A stretch of 64,000 bases of DNA. It comes from Theocolax elegans (Eukaryota > Arthropoda > Insecta > Hymenoptera > Cerocephalidae). The DNA is taken from positions 73,807,986 through 73,871,985 of the forward strand of contig CM047426.1 of NCBI GenBank assembly GCA_026168455.1. The letters are read 5' to 3'. Below the pieces are notes generated by a model. It was given only the letters and a program-made list of their open reading frames with translations, was not told the origin of the DNA and searched no databases. Positions 1 to 13,218 of this stretch are shown here, one piece after another (within the stretch, counting starts at the first letter, position 1; every line of letters begins with the position of its first letter). The position numbers and the translations under genes were made by a program.

Positions 1-990
1 TATTACGCCCATATACCTATAAGACGGCTTTAGTTAACAACATATTTAAGATGTATCAGTTAAATCATTCATGAATCAAACTCAAGTTACTTGATTTTAT
101 TTTGGCTAATGATATTAGTTCCGCGCAGTCGCATTTGTCAGCCTTTAAAATAAGAAAATCAATTTCCTTCGATTTCCCACTTAACGAAGTTTGCGTTTCT
201 GAAAACAATGAAAAGTTTGAGCGCTGCTTTGAAGGCGATTAAAAGAGGAATAGGAGAAAACTGCGGCAAGGAAGTAGAAGAATAAGAAAGATGGATAAGG
301 CGAAGATGGTTCGAGGTGGAATAATGTGGCGGAAAAAAGAACTGGAGAAGGCATTGTGTTTCGAGCTGGCTGGTTATTACGAGCGCGTCTGACCCTCTTT
401 CTTCTTTCCATTTCTTTTTTTATTTTTCCTTGCTATCATTGTCGGTACACTTTTGTTAACTTTAAAGTTGGTACTACCTCTTCCATGCTTTCTTTTCTTT
501 TCCTGGGTGTTTTAAAGATCTTTGTCGACAAATCCTCAATCTAGTTTTTCGGATAAGGGTAATCTTTGTAAAATTTAAACATGATAATTGTTATTATGTA
601 AGCATTATAATTATTATTTACTAACGCGATTTTATATTTTGTAACCTTAATTTCAGTAGAAAGTGATTGGAAACGTTTGTAATAAAATAATAATACTACT
701 TTAAAAATTATTTTAGGATAACCCACGTGGATCATTGAAAAATTTCCTTGCAAAATTTTGTTAAAGGCGTGCTGCGTTTCTGTCATAAAAATTATTAAAA
801 TTGTATTTAACAAACTGCTTATTTTCATTGCAAAAATTGTATTTATAACGAATTAAAAAAGAAAATAATTATCATGCAGAGCCATTTTTATTGTTAATAT
901 CAATATGTTACTTACAGGTTATAAAATGAATTAAAGTTTGCTGCAACTGTTTTTTATATTTAATCTGAATTTAACATATTGGCGTTAACA

Positions 991-1070
991 ATAAAAATAG
1001 CTCAGTGATAGAGCAAAGGACTTCGGAGTAAAAGATCGGAAGATCGAATCTCTGCAAGATAATTTTTTTT
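991..1070 (+). repeat. tRNA-derived fragment (SINE head or tRNA pseudogene)
   Basis: An A-box-like stretch (TAGCTCAGTGATAGAGCA, about 998-1015) is followed by a B-box-like ATCGAATCT and then a run of Ts that could end RNA polymerase III transcription. The D stem GCTC/GAGC pairs perfectly. The acceptor and anticodon stems do not pair well, so a working tRNA is unlikely. It could be an old tRNA copy or the head of a SINE. Confidence 0.4.
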
Positions 1071-1528
1071 TAATTTACGCACAGTTACATTACATATGTT
1101 TGTTGTCTTTTACTAATTATAAAAAAAAAAATTTAACTAATACAATTTTATTAATAGTTTATATTTTATACTAATTTTGAAAATGTATCCCCTGGCAGCT
1201 ACAAATGAATGAAAATGAGAATATAATGCAAAGAAATGCTAAAATGTCAACTTTGACTCTCTGTAAATTAAAATAACGGCCCCGAAAAAATCTGAAAAAA
1301 TTCAGGAGAACTACTAGACACCTCTAAAACATATTCCCACAGTTATATCAATTTTCATTTTTTTTATCTTCGATTTCACAGAGAACCACATATATATAAA
1401 TGTATAAAAATGAAAGTTACCATTATATAAAATTTAATTATATTAAAAAATGCTATTCGGTATACGAAACAGTATTCAATCAAATACTTTTTCGAATCCT
1501 TTTTATTTAGCGTTATTTGATAAATGTG

Positions 1529-1550
1529 TATATATATATATATATATATA
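1529..1550. repeat. (TA)n microsatellite
   Basis: A pure TA dinucleotide run in AT-rich noncoding sequence. Confidence 0.9.
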
Positions 1551-1658
1551 CCATATACAATGTTGTTATGCAAGTCTATATGTTTTTTAAGGTATAAATT
1601 CAAATAATGGAAAAGTATTCGAAAATGGGTACTTGACGACTACTTATCCAACCCTGAT

Positions 1659-1681
1659 AATATATATATATATATATATAC
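1659..1681. repeat. (TA)n microsatellite
   Basis: A second pure TA run about 110 bp downstream of the first. Confidence 0.9.
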
Positions 1682-2494
1682 TCATATTTATCAAAATTAT
1701 TAGCAACTATTTAACCGAGGACTTTCGGTACAGGTTGATATAAGAAACATTTTTTACTAAATTAATTAATATTTTTATCGGTCTTACAGTCAATTATATG
1801 GGCAATCAGATTGCCCCTACTTATAATCACCCCCGAAGAATCTATAAAAATAAAAATAAAAAATATAAAATATAAAAAATAAAAACACTAACTAAACATA
1901 AAAACAAATTATTAATAAAGCAATTAATAATAAGCGATAAAAATATTAATTAATTTAGTTATACTACAGTCGACATAAGTAATATTTTATTAACATTTTT
2001 TACACTTATTAATTCAATATTTTGTACTTAAAAATAGAATAAATTATCAAATTTATAGCAATTAAACTGAGAACCATATTGGTTTAAGTTTACTTAGAAA
2101 TTAAATTTATAATAGCCCAATTAAACATTTAGTATACGATAAATTGTTACATAGTTTGACCTGCCTCTAGCCCTAGCATTAATTTATTGGCTAAAAAGCG
2201 GTTTAAATGTTGGACATAATACAATTTTAATAATTTTATGGTAGAAACCTAGCAAAATCGTGACTTTAAAACATTAGCCACGATTTTATCAAAATTTTAT
2301 AAGGATATTTTCGATTGATTTTCCTATTAAATTTTTTCCATGCGGGAGGCCTTCGTTTACTTAAAGAATATAGAGTTTGTTTGCTACTTTATGTAAAAAA
2401 ATTCTTTTATAGTTAATATATTACAACGTATAAAAAATATTCATGCAAATTGAATTACCTATTTTATTACTCGAATTGTTTGATCCATAAACAC

Positions 2495-2690
2495 ACTTGA
2501 GTGCCCCCTCCATGGATTTTAACTCATTGCCTGCCGACAGGAACCTCCTCCGGTAGGATGCATCTACTTCTGTCCGGACCGACCCCTCCAGAGGGAGCTC
2601 CTACTATACCACGGGACCGAGCAGGAGTCTGAAATCCTACACCAAGCGGGACATTACTACTTCGGTGTTGCTTGTAAATCTCGTCACATA
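2495..2690. other. GC-richer patch, possible transposon remnant
   Basis: This segment is clearly richer in G and C than its surroundings and is flanked by AT-rich DNA. It contains short inverted motifs (CCTCCGG, TCCGGACCGA) and no usable open frame. The sharp composition change suggests an inserted, degraded element, but I do not recognise the family. Confidence 0.3.
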
Positions 2691-4904
2691 TTTTAAGTTA
2701 TAATAAAGATCGATTAATTTAAATCACACGATTCTTTCATTTCTCTGCTTGTTACCCGTTTAAACAAAACACTAATTATTACTCGATTGGTCATTTAGTC
2801 GAGTTATTTTCCGAATAGCTCAAATTTTTAAAAACTTAGATACCACTTCATTGAAGAATATTGATTTATCCAAAATATTTAAAACAAATGTGCTTTAGTT
2901 GAGAAGGAGATAAGTAAAAAGAAGCATAACCAAAGGAAACAACTAAAAAAATTGTTGTACAACTTTCTCTTGACCTTTTTAAATGATAGGAAAAGGAAAA
3001 TGAAAAAGAATATAGCGCACAGCGGATGCAAGTGCAGCGTACATTGTTCAGAATTTATAAAATAATATGTAAATCCCCTGTATCCAGCCATTTCCGTTTT
3101 CCCCATTTCTTTTTTTCTCTCCATCTCTCCTTCTCTCCAAAGTTTTCGAGGTCGACACTTTTCTAACCAAGGCCTTCCTTGCATAATGCATCGGCAAAGG
3201 ATGTGCTAGATAGGCAGGATGTCTCTCCCAAAGGATTTTGACTCTCTTTTTCATCTTCGATCGGATTATTCATAGTAAATTAATATGAGATACGTGAATT
3301 TAGAAGAGAGATTTTCTTAATGAAATGTGATAAAATATTTTTAAAAAGCTTTATGTTGCTGAGTTATGTTAATCAATCGAGGATAAAGAAATTTGATGGC
3401 ATTCTCACCGATTGATTTTTTTCATCGTTAAAAAAATGATGTATATATAATGTATTAGTATATTTAAAAGGTAGCCACTGTTTTAATCTAATTAAAAGTA
3501 TGAAAAAACGTATTTGTTTTTCTTTAAAAAAATAAAACTTTCATTTTAAATTAAATTTCTTTCTTGAAGTGTTTAAAAAAACGAAAATTATGTAATTGAA
3601 ACGATACAGCAACAAGCAAGTTCAAATTTCTATCGCATGCAAAGTTGCAGATTTAATTTTTGTACAAGCGCCAGTTCACTATTGGTCTCCAGAATTCCAA
3701 GGCAATTAAGAGACAGCCTTAAATTAAGTCGGTTATTCACGAAGAGGCTTATAACGCCGTAATCCCTAATTTCACCTCTACGTTCGCGTCGACCGGCCTA
3801 TATAATGTCTGCAAGCGGCCACAGCCAGCCTCTTCGCAAAAGCCATGATCTCGCAATTAGTTGGAAAGAGGCAAGCACCAGAACGAAAACCTACGTGTGT
3901 ATACTACCACGTTTACGTACGGGCTGTCCCGCGTTAAATACCAAAATAAAAATTTATAAAATACTTTTAAATTATACGTACACTTTCAATAATTTTTATT
4001 ACTTTAGAGTGTGTAGTGATGTATTCAGTTATTAAAAAATTAAATAATAGTAAAAAAAATGCAGCACAAATACAAATACTTTTAATTTTTGTGCGCTGTA
4101 ATTTTCTTAAATTAACTTTTTGATCTTATGAATGATATTTGCGATTATTACTTTAATGCAATAATTTATGTTAGAAACAGTACATTTGTTTAAAAAGAAT
4201 GTTTGTTTTATAACGTCTACCGGTTCACATTCAATTTATTTTTATACAATTTATAAAGTTACAAAATGTTAAAGTAATTTGAAGTTGTAACCATTTAAAG
4301 TTATTTTTCATATGTATATAGAAAATAAAACTAGACAGTAAATTAAACATTACTTTTTCCATTTTTTAATTTTGTGTCTATACAAAGTATCATGCAATAA
4401 TTATCTTTATTAGTCATGAATTTGTAATATTATGTTAATGAAAATCACGCAATACAGTTTATTAGATTATCAACATTTCTCATTTGTGCAATTAAAGGAT
4501 CTTCTGTCACTTTTGTGCGACTTTGCAACGGGATAAACACGTTTCCTATGCTATCACTGAATTTCCTTTACCGATTTTCTCTCTCTGGCTAGTTCGACTT
4601 CTCACTCTTTCCCTCTATAACTACAAGTCTCTAGTGAATCAAATCGCCGCCTTTGATTCTAGAACCTCACGCGGTATGATGGCTTTTTGTCCCATGTCCG
4701 TTCAGTGGTTGTCGTCTGGTTTGTGAGACTAAGCAGAATTGGTACGACTCTTCTCTATAACGTAATCACATTCGTGTTACTAATTGGAATGGTGCGATTA
4801 ACTTACAGAGTTACTTTGACTGATGAGCTGCATCCGTTGCAATTCAAGCATATCAATATAGTATTTATTAAGTTTAAGGAATACGCTTTGTGGATAATAG
4901 CTTC

Positions 4905-5428
4905 TTTAAGGGGATGTCGGAGCTATAGCCTCCATCAAAAGCCGCTCGATCTCTCGGTTTCGAATGGCGCTGTAGTCAGGTGTCGATTTCTACGATAAAC
5001 GTACTTAAAATATAAATTATAAATTTTACAGCTACATAGAGCTGTTGAAAGATACTTTCCCCCCTAGCTATGACTAAACTTAAGGTAATTATAATATTAC
5101 TCTTGGAAGCAAATGTTTATTTTTTTAAAGAAATGTGAAATACGTCTCATATTCAATGAATCTATATCTGCCGTAATGCTACACGCAACGTATTTCACAT
5201 TTCTTTAAAAAAATAAACATTTGCTTCCAAGAGTAATATTATAATTACCTTAAGTTTAGTCATAGCTAGGGGGGAAAGTATCTTTCAACAGCTCTATGTA
5301 GCTGTAAAATTTATAATTTATATTTTAAGTACGTTTATCGTAGAAATCGACACCTGACTACAGCGCCATTCGAAACCGAGAGATCGAGCGGCTTTTGATG
5401 GAGGCTATAGCTCCGACATCCCCTTAAA
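4905..5428. mobile_element. Perfect 241-bp-arm palindrome flanked by TTAA (piggyBac-type MITE or foldback)
   Basis: Positions 4905-5145 and 5188-5428 are exact reverse complements along every stretch compared, with no indel (paired positions always sum to 10333). A 42-bp spacer separates them. The outer edge is TTAA followed by GGGGATGTCGG, and the other end is the mirror CCGACATCCCC followed by TTAA. TTAA target sites are the hallmark of piggyBac-superfamily transposition, so a non-autonomous piggyBac-like element is the best reading. No transposase is encoded. Short open frames in the arms are by-products of the palindrome. Confidence 0.7.
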
Positions 5429-5807
5429 ACAGATCCGTGAACAATTATGATTTTAAATAATATTAAGATGTAAACAACAATAGACGTAAGTTCTTTAATT
5501 ATTTTGTACCATTCCGAGATAAAAATGTTTTTGTATAATAGCTTGTGCAACAAGTAACGTGCACACTTATGTTGTAGGTTGAAGATATATTTCTTCCATT
5601 AAATATTTTGACTAACAAGAAGAAAATGTTTGACTAGGTGTACTCCTCAAAAACATTTATGGTTATTTTTAAATATCTACAATCATAAATTTTGCGTGAT
5701 TTTAGAAAAATATAACCAACTTTCAATTCCTTTGTGAAAACATGTGACTTGAACGAGTCTGCGATCGATCCAGCGGCTGATATTACCCTCACCGCTTATA
5801 CATTCAA

Positions 5808-5849
<42 letters not shown>

Positions 5850-6511
5850 AAGAGGAAATGGATTTTCCGGAAAACGTGCGTAGATTTTTCATTACACATT
5901 GTCAAGAGAACTAGACTCTTCTAGTTGTTGCCAAGCCAAAAAAAGAATGAGGGAAAAGTTGAATGACGAAACTGGGTAGATCAAATTTTTACCAAAACGA
6001 ACCAAACTTTTCGTTTTCGCTTTTCAACAAGTCAATAAACTTCAATTTAGTTGTGTGAAGAAAAAAATTTTTCAAGCATTTTTTATTTATAATAGTTATT
6101 AATATAAAATGTAATAGATTTGTCAACTTGGCGTATGAACTAGAGTGCGATTAGCTCTATAAACATCGTCTAATTTAAGAAATAATTTATAATTTTTATA
6201 AAAATATGTATTGACCTTTTTCAAAATCTACGAGTTTCAAATACAAATATGTCTAATTAGATTAAAATTATATTCGTAATAGCGTTATAACGATCTAGAT
6301 GCAGTCTTATGTCGAGGTATAGAATTACAATCTTGTATCTTGGTAAATCGAAACCACGAACGTGTAGAAATTATATATCAATAATTATAATTATAGCGCA
6401 TTATCATTAGTCACAATATTATGCGCTACGTGAACCGTACCGTCGACGGATCATACCCCAAGGCGCGAACGGTATATAAGCACATATATCCAAAGTCAAT
6501 TCTATGAAAAT
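5429..6511. other. Noncoding stretch with a (TC)n microsatellite
   Basis: No gene is recognised. A pure TC run lies at about 5811-5846. The last bases before 6512 (AAAT) match the first bases after 14262, as expected of a target-site duplication of the retrotransposon that follows. Confidence 0.6.
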
Positions 6512-7558
6512 TGTTAGGTCGTATTCTCTTCAACATGAACAGAACACGTAATTTTTTGATATAATTTTTATAGTTTAAATTTGTTTTATTTATAATTTTT
6601 TATGAATAATTGAAATATGTCAAATGTAATGGAGGAGAAAAGGAATTAATTAAAAACACATACAATTGAGCCGTTAAACATTCATTTATTTGGCTCGAAA
6701 GGGGAAAAGCCTCGCGGCATAAAAACCCCTTGAATTACAAGCTGTTAATTAGATTAATGTGTTAAGTGAAGGTGCGAGTTATATGTATGTATTTGTGTGT
6801 ATGAGTGTAATGTTGAATCGATCTAGGGATCGATTGCGTGTGAATTCACGTTAGGAGGAGGCGAACTCGACTCCGTGAACCGGCCACGTGTTACCGATAG
6901 CTTAAAACGTGAATAGGAGAAGACTGGCTTCGATCCTTGTGATTGGCGAGGACGCGCAATCAATAATGTGATGATCAGTCACACTATTAGCTGATTGCAG
7001 CAAGGCTGATTCAGCAAGAGATCACGCTAGAGATCTGTATTCGCGACGTAATCACCGAAATACGCGTTAAACACGGTACATGTAAACTGTAGCGAAAATC
7101 GGGAATACTTTAAAATATCGTACACAACGGCGATACTAACTCGTCAAACTGATCAAAGCCGAGAAGAGATTCGCGCTGCACGAGGTGTCAAGGTAGACTG
7201 ACTACTCGTCCGTTCGGCAATTGCATTGTGTCCCTTTTGGAGGGTTTTTAGAGGGAGCAAGGGTCACTCGATCGCACTCTGGGATTTTCCGTCGGCAACT
7301 ACATATGTTATTAAATAGAAATCACGGCGTCTGGGTTTTCCCGGTCATATAAGACATGTGTACCACGGTCTATTCATGTGCAGCGTAACAGGCTCGAACA
7401 CGTCCGTTATACACGTTCCAACAGGTAGAAACCCTTATTGTTAACTTGATTGAGCGGTATATTAAAATTATTATTTTCTGTATGTAAACCTTTGATATTT
7501 TCTTCAAAATCCCGGCGAAATTAATGTCGTTTACTATTTATTCATTTGCGACGGAACA
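6512..7558 (-). repeat. BEL/Pao 3' LTR (element orientation)
   Basis: A 1047-bp direct repeat of 13219-14262. On the plus strand it starts TGTTAGGTCG and ends GACGGAACA, so in element orientation it also runs TG...CA. Against the other LTR I see one clear substitution (CTCGCGGC versus CTCACGGC) and several single-base length changes in homopolymers. LTRs carry the promoter and polyadenylation signals of such elements. Confidence 0.93.
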
Positions 7559-7567
7559 TCCTCCCCG
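7559..7567 (-). other. Polypurine tract of the BEL/Pao element
   Basis: The minus strand reads CGGGGAGGA directly before the 3' LTR. This is the expected position and composition of the plus-strand DNA synthesis primer. Confidence 0.65.
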
Positions 7568-7695
7568 GGTTGCGAGAAAGTGGAGCAAAATATGTGTAAA
7601 ATGTTTACTTGTGTATGTAATGTGTATATGAATGTTATGTAGATGAATACATAAATTTGAATCGATACAATGTCGTAGACCGCGTTTAAATTTCT

Positions 7696-10600
7696 TTAAA
7701 TTTTGTCGGGTAGTAAGCAAAGTTGTGTAATGTTTCGTTTGAACGTTCCAGTGGCTGTTTTGATCGTAACTACACGAATAATTCCGTCGCTTCCTGGATG
7801 GACATCGATTACACGGCCCAATCGCCACTGCATACATGATTGCAATTTGTCTATTATCAAGACAATTGAATCAATTTTAATTTCACCCTTTGATTCCTGC
7901 CATTTTTGGCGTTTTTGAAGTTCTCCTAGATACTCGATATGCCATCGACGCCAAAAGTCTTGTCGGGCCTTGGATATAAAGTTCCACACGGATAAGCGGT
8001 TATCTGGAATTTGAAAAAATATTTTCGGGCAGCATGGTTAAAGGACGGCCAACCAAAAGGTGTGCAGGTGTCAACGCAAGCGGATCATTGGGATCGGCGG
8101 AAATTGAACAAAGAGGTCGAGAATTTAATATCGCTTCGATTTCGATTGCTAATGTATTTAACTCTTCGAATGTAAGTAGTGACTACCGATTACGCGTTTT
8201 AAATGATGTTTAAACGATTTTACGGCAGCCTCCCAGATACCTCCGAAATGTGGAGACAAAGGAGGATTAAAATGCCACGTTACATTTTGACGAACGGCGT
8301 ATTCGCTTATATGGTCTTTAAATTGTTCAGAATTTAATAATATGTATAATTCGCGAAGTTGATTGTTGGCACCGACAAAGTTAGTTCCGTTGTCCGAAAA
8401 AAACATGTGTTGGTATTGCGCGGCGGCTTGTGAAGCGTCTAAACGCGCCTAAAAACCTTCAGTGGTCAAGTCGCTTACGATCTCGATATGCACGGCTTTT
8501 GTTGCCATACATATAAAACGCATCCGTACACCTTCACGCGATTACGGTTTCGGTATTTTTTCTCTTTAATAAATAAGGGACCAAAAAAATCTATTCCCGT
8601 GTTCACGAAGGCACCAGCTTCTTCAACTCTGGAAGCAGGTAAATTTCCCATACGACTTTGTAATGGAGTATGTCGATGTCGAATACAGTTAACGCATCGT
8701 CGCACGATTTTGCGTACTTGGTTTTTTCCATCAAATAACCAAAATCGATGACGAATAGCGTATAAGGTGCTCTGTATACCCGCATGATATGTACGGATAT
8801 GTAACTCGCGAATTATTAGATCAGTTACGTGATGTCGGGACGGCAAAATAATCGGGTATTTTTGATCATTAGTAATTTTTGCATTACGCAGACGACCGCC
8901 GACGCGAAGCAATCCGTGTTCATCGATAAATGGATTTAACGAGGCAAGCCGACTATCCCTTGTCTTCCCATTTGTCTTGATACGTTCAATATCATCATGA
9001 AATTGTTCATTTTGTATTAAACGTAGTATTTTTCGTTCGGTTTCCATCCTTTCTTGTACATTTATGGTTTTACATTTGTTTATTTTCTTATAGTGAATAA
9101 ATCGCATGCAATATGCAATAGAATTTAATAAAGTGGAATATGATGAAAACCGATCGAATATTTCGCATTTCAGTATTCTCGAAGTCATGCAGGCGGATTT
9201 CTTTAGGCCCGGCAAATCTGTAACATCGATTTCGATAGATTTTGGCCACGATTCTTGCGGTTGCGCGAGCCAAGGGGGTCCTTCAAACCACATGCGATTT
9301 TTTATAAATTCGAGAGGCAATTGTCCGCGAGATAACGCATCGGCAGGATTATCCTTTGTTCTTATATGTCTCCATTCGATCGCGTCTGGGATAGATTGAA
9401 TTTCCGCGACACGATTCGCTTCGAACGTTTTCAACATCTGAGGTGTTTTCTTCAACCAATGCAAGACGATTGTCGAATCGGACCAAAACACAATTCTATC
9501 AATTAAAACATTAAATGCAGAGCGAGCCTCACAGTAAAGACGCACGAGCGTGACCGCTCCGCAAAGTTCCAATCTCGGGATTGTAGTTGTTTTTAATGGA
9601 GCAACACGAGATTTTGCGCATGCAAGACGGACGATAGTTTCCCCGTTTGGATTACTCGATCGAATGTATATACAGGCTCCGTATCCTATTTGACTGGCGT
9701 CGCAAAAACCGTGAATTTCTACGCGTTGCGTGTTTTCTATAAATAGTCGACGATTTACACGTAAATCGCGTAATAAATGCAAGTGCTCGATCAATGAAGC
9801 CCAAGTTGAGTATATTTCTTGCGGTACGGATTCGTCCCAGTCAATTTTAGCGCTCCAGCATTTCTGCATAAGTGCTTTCGCGGTCAATATGACTGGACCT
9901 AATAAACCTAATGGGGAGTATATTTTCGCGATTTCCGACAAAATATTTCTTTTAGTCACTTTAATAGATAATTCAATTGGTTTTACGGTATAAGTTAACT
10001 GATCTTGACGAGAATCCCATACTATGCCTAAAGTTTTTACTACAGAATTTTTCTCAATGGCACAATCGGAAGTAAATACTCTTTCGTCAATGTTGTCTAA
10101 CGCGTGTGAATGATTGGATGCCCATTGCCGTATGTTGAAACCACCACGACTAAGAAGTTCGATTACTTCGTCACGAATATGTAATATTTCTTCTAACGTA
10201 TCTGCACCCGTTAAAAGGTCATCAACATATAAATCGCGTTTCAAAATTTTACACGCCCGCGGAAAATCTTTGCTCTCATCATTCGCGAGTTGTTGTACCG
10301 TTCGTATAGCAAGATATGGAGCGGATGAAACTCCAAAAGTTACCGTATTTAACTCATAAACTTGTATTTTATTGTCGTCATACCAAAAAATCCGTTGGTA
10401 TTTTCGGTCATCGGGATGTATTAACACTTGTCGGTACATTTTTTCTATATCCGCGGTAATTACATATTTGTGAGTCCGAAATCGTAATAGATGTTCAAAC
10501 AATTTATCTTGTATTGTTGGTCCCGGCATAAGTAAATCGTTTAATGAATTACCGTTGTCTGATTTTGCAGATGCGTCGAAAACTACGCGAACCTTTGTTG

Positions 10601-11540
10601 TAGCACTCGTCGCCTTTACAACCGCGTGGTGTGGCATATAGTATCCGTGACTAGATTCATCGGTTACCTTAAACATGTGTCCGAGACGTATGTATTCGTC
10701 CATTACCTTGTAATATTCGGTGCGAAGTGTAAGATTTGACTTTAATCGCCTTTGCAGAGAGAAAAAACGACGAAGTGCTTGTGTACGCGAATTACCTAAA
10801 GACGGGCTAGCGGTTCGGAATTGTAATCTAACTCTATATCTTCCATCCTTCCCGCGTTCCGTATTTTCGTTATAAAACGCTTCGCACGTTGATTCCTCGA
10901 GTGATTTCCCAGATTCGCTATTTAACTCCTCAATTGTCCAAAATTTCGCGAGTTGATCTCGTAATTCGGTCAGATTACATGAAATGGCACGATTTTTCTC
11001 GCCACCTATTCCACCTGCCACGGTCCACCCAAGTCGGGTTTTTTGTAAGATTAAGTCGTGTTTGTCAAGAGATAAATTAATTTGTCCAATTGAAAGTAAT
11101 GACAGAGTGGCTCCGGAACCAATTAAAAGATCTATCGATCGTGGCACGTGAAAATGCGGATCCGCGAGTTTAACATTATTTGGAATATTAATCAGCTCTC
11201 GCGGAAAAATCTCGTCAGGTACGAATTCGGCAATTTTATTAACCGTTAAAAAGGTGAGTGTTTTTTGAAATTCATTGTGTATTGATTTAAAGGTTATTTC
11301 AATGCAACCCCTTGCTATTGTAGTCATTTCATTTATTGCACCGACGGGAATTGAACACTTACGAACAGGTAATTTTAATGAATTAGCTAAACTTTCAGTT
11401 ATAAATGAGCGGTCGCACAAGTATCGAGTAGAGCGCGCGCTTCTATAAACCTCCCGTTTCCATCTTTAATACGCACAATCGCGCTCATCATCAAACCCGA
11501 CCGCGGTACGCGTGATATCGTGTGTAATACGGTCTGCGAT
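7696..11540 (-). pseudogene. BEL/Pao pol polyprotein (PR-RT-RNase H-IN), frameshifted
   Basis: The protease comes first, with an active-site-like DTC triad in LLDTCATAH near 11420-11440. Reverse transcriptase follows with YVDD at 10218-10229 (about residue 398 of the long frame) and TADIEKMYRQV upstream of it. RNase H shows FCDAS, RLELCG and FWSDS. The integrase zinc domain has HIRTYH and CVNC, and the catalytic core has GIDFFGP, FSDNGTNF and GGIWEAA, i.e. the D, D and E residues. A C-terminal domain ends at 7696 after LCLLPDKI. The longest open stretch is 8475-11420. Frame breaks fall near 11405, near 8480, and between 8158 and 7989. The domain order and the YVDD box fit BEL/Pao rather than gypsy or copia. 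Confidence 0.92.
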
Positions 11541-11542
11541 AG

Positions 11543-12824
11543 TCACATTGGTGGAGGTTTAGCGGACTCTCCCTTATCTATTTGCGACGATGTAGAAACA
11601 GTCGTAGTAAATTTCGAATCTGTCGAATGTAACAACGTATGATGGAATCTTTTGCATTTTCTGCATCGCGATGCCTTACAATTTCCGCTATGCAAACGGA
11701 GGCAATTTCGACAAAGCCCCTTTTCCTTCACGACCTTCCAGCGCTGTTGAGGAGACAATTCAATATATTTTGCACACCGATATATTAAATGACTCCCTCC
11801 GCAATGGTTACATGCAGACGAAACATTGGTAACAAAAACTCGCGCTCCGGACTCCTTGCGTCGCGATTTCGATCCTCGCGCTTCGCTGTCAGCGCGACGC
11901 TTTCCGTTGTACGCATTCTTGCCGCTGACTTCATTGCGCGCGGTATTTTTCTCAAATGTAGAAAGTCTAAACGATGTCTCGTTAATAAAGTTAAAAAATT
12001 GTTTTAAATCCGGGAGTTCATCTAAATTTAGTGAATCCTCCCATTTTTGACGGACATCAACCGGTAACGTTCTTTCGAGTATGCGACCAATTAAATTATC
12101 ATAAGAATCCGCGCGCAACGAACTCAACGTATTCAAATGTTGACGAGCCTCATCGATAAGTTTAGATAAACTGGATGACGTAGCTTTGTTTAAAGGGGGG
12201 ATGTCTAAAATCGCGTCAATGTGTTTGGTTACTAAAATTCGCCTTTTTTCGTACGAGTCTACTAACAAATTCCACGCATTTTTGTAATTCTCCGCGCTCG
12301 TATCAAAAATCGCTAATTTATTTAACGCGTCTCCCTTTAAGCAGTTTTTAAATATAAGAATTTAATTAAATCATCGATATCAGCGCGTGAGTCTACCATA
12401 GTTAAAAAGGTATTTTTAAAAGATAACCACTGTTCATGGTCTCCCGAAAAATGAGGTAACTCGGCTACCGGTAGGTTTAACGTCTTTTGTTTCTCCGAAA
12501 AAGATAAATTTCCTGCGGGACTGGTAACGCTGTTTTCGATCTCTCCATCATCCGATTGCATTGTCTCTATTTTAGTCGCGAGTTCATAATATTTATCTTG
12601 AATAATCGGCCATTCATCGAGTTTTTCATTTGACGGATCCAATATTGCAAGTTCGTCGTTTAATTCCTCAAAAGCGTTAAACGATTCAGTTAATTTAGTA
12701 AGACGTAATTTCGCGTTAACCCGATTAATTTTTTTATGTGTAATCGCGGTACTTATAATAGTAATTTGCGACTTAAAGATGTACGTTTTTGATTAATTTG
12801 AGCAATACGCCTTTCGGAATCCAT
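11543..12824 (-). pseudogene. BEL/Pao gag with zinc knuckles, frameshifted
   Basis: The minus-strand start ATG at 12824-12822 opens MDSERRIAQI, followed by coiled-coil-like charged sequence. Frame breaks near 12760 and 12345 split the gene; both look like single missing bases beside A/T runs. The C-terminal part (11543-12268) carries Cys/His knuckles: CNHCGGSHLIYRC, then CRNC, then CRKC with histidines after it, as in the nucleocapsid part of BEL/Pao gag. The gag stop at 11543 lies next to the protease frame. Gag packages the element RNA into cytoplasmic particles. Confidence 0.88.
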
Positions 12825-13199
12825 TGTATGAAATGTTTACAGAATTATTATATTAGAAACACGAGTTATAACCGATAAAAAACAATAAAGTGCACGCGAC
12901 GTTACAATTAAGTCTTGAGTAAATTTAAAACGATTATTTATTTATTTAATACTATTAAAGAATTATTTAATTAAAACGGAAAATTCGAAATAATAAAAAC
13001 AAAATAATATTGTTTAATTAACTAGACTTAGCTTTACGATGTCGTCGATCTGGTTGAAATGCAGCTGCAGATGGCGATTGGTCCCAAAGTGTCCTTGTGG
13101 AAGCGACGGTCAGCTTGTAAATAATTAAAATCACAATATTGCACTGTACACAATATGGTACTCACACCTTGACACTTTTTTATTGTTGTGAAACTCGCA

Positions 13200-13216
13200 C
13201 CTCACAGGAGGCACCA
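13200..13216 (-). other. tRNA primer binding site of the BEL/Pao element
   Basis: In element orientation, two bases after the upstream LTR, the sequence is TGGTGCCTCCTGTGAGG. This would pair with a tRNA 3' end reading CCTCACAGGAGGCACCA. An acceptor strand AGGAGGC plus discriminator A implies a tRNA starting GCCTCCT, which would suit an elongator methionine tRNA. The tRNA identity is inferred. Confidence 0.6.
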
Positions 13217-13218
13217 AA

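Larger units (their letters stand above)
1..4904. other. AT-rich noncoding stretch
   Basis: No convincing gene is seen. Open frames here are short, low-complexity and lack family signatures. The stretch holds TA microsatellites, a tRNA-like fragment near 1.0 kb, a GC-richer patch near 2.5-2.7 kb and a moderately GC-rich segment at about 3670-3940 that could be regulatory, though nothing decisive is visible. It ends at the TTAA-bounded palindrome. Confidence 0.6.

Noticed and set aside
4687..5553. Two frames ending in the same peptide on opposite strands
   Set aside because: Both read through the perfect palindrome, so the shared peptide is a structural by-product.
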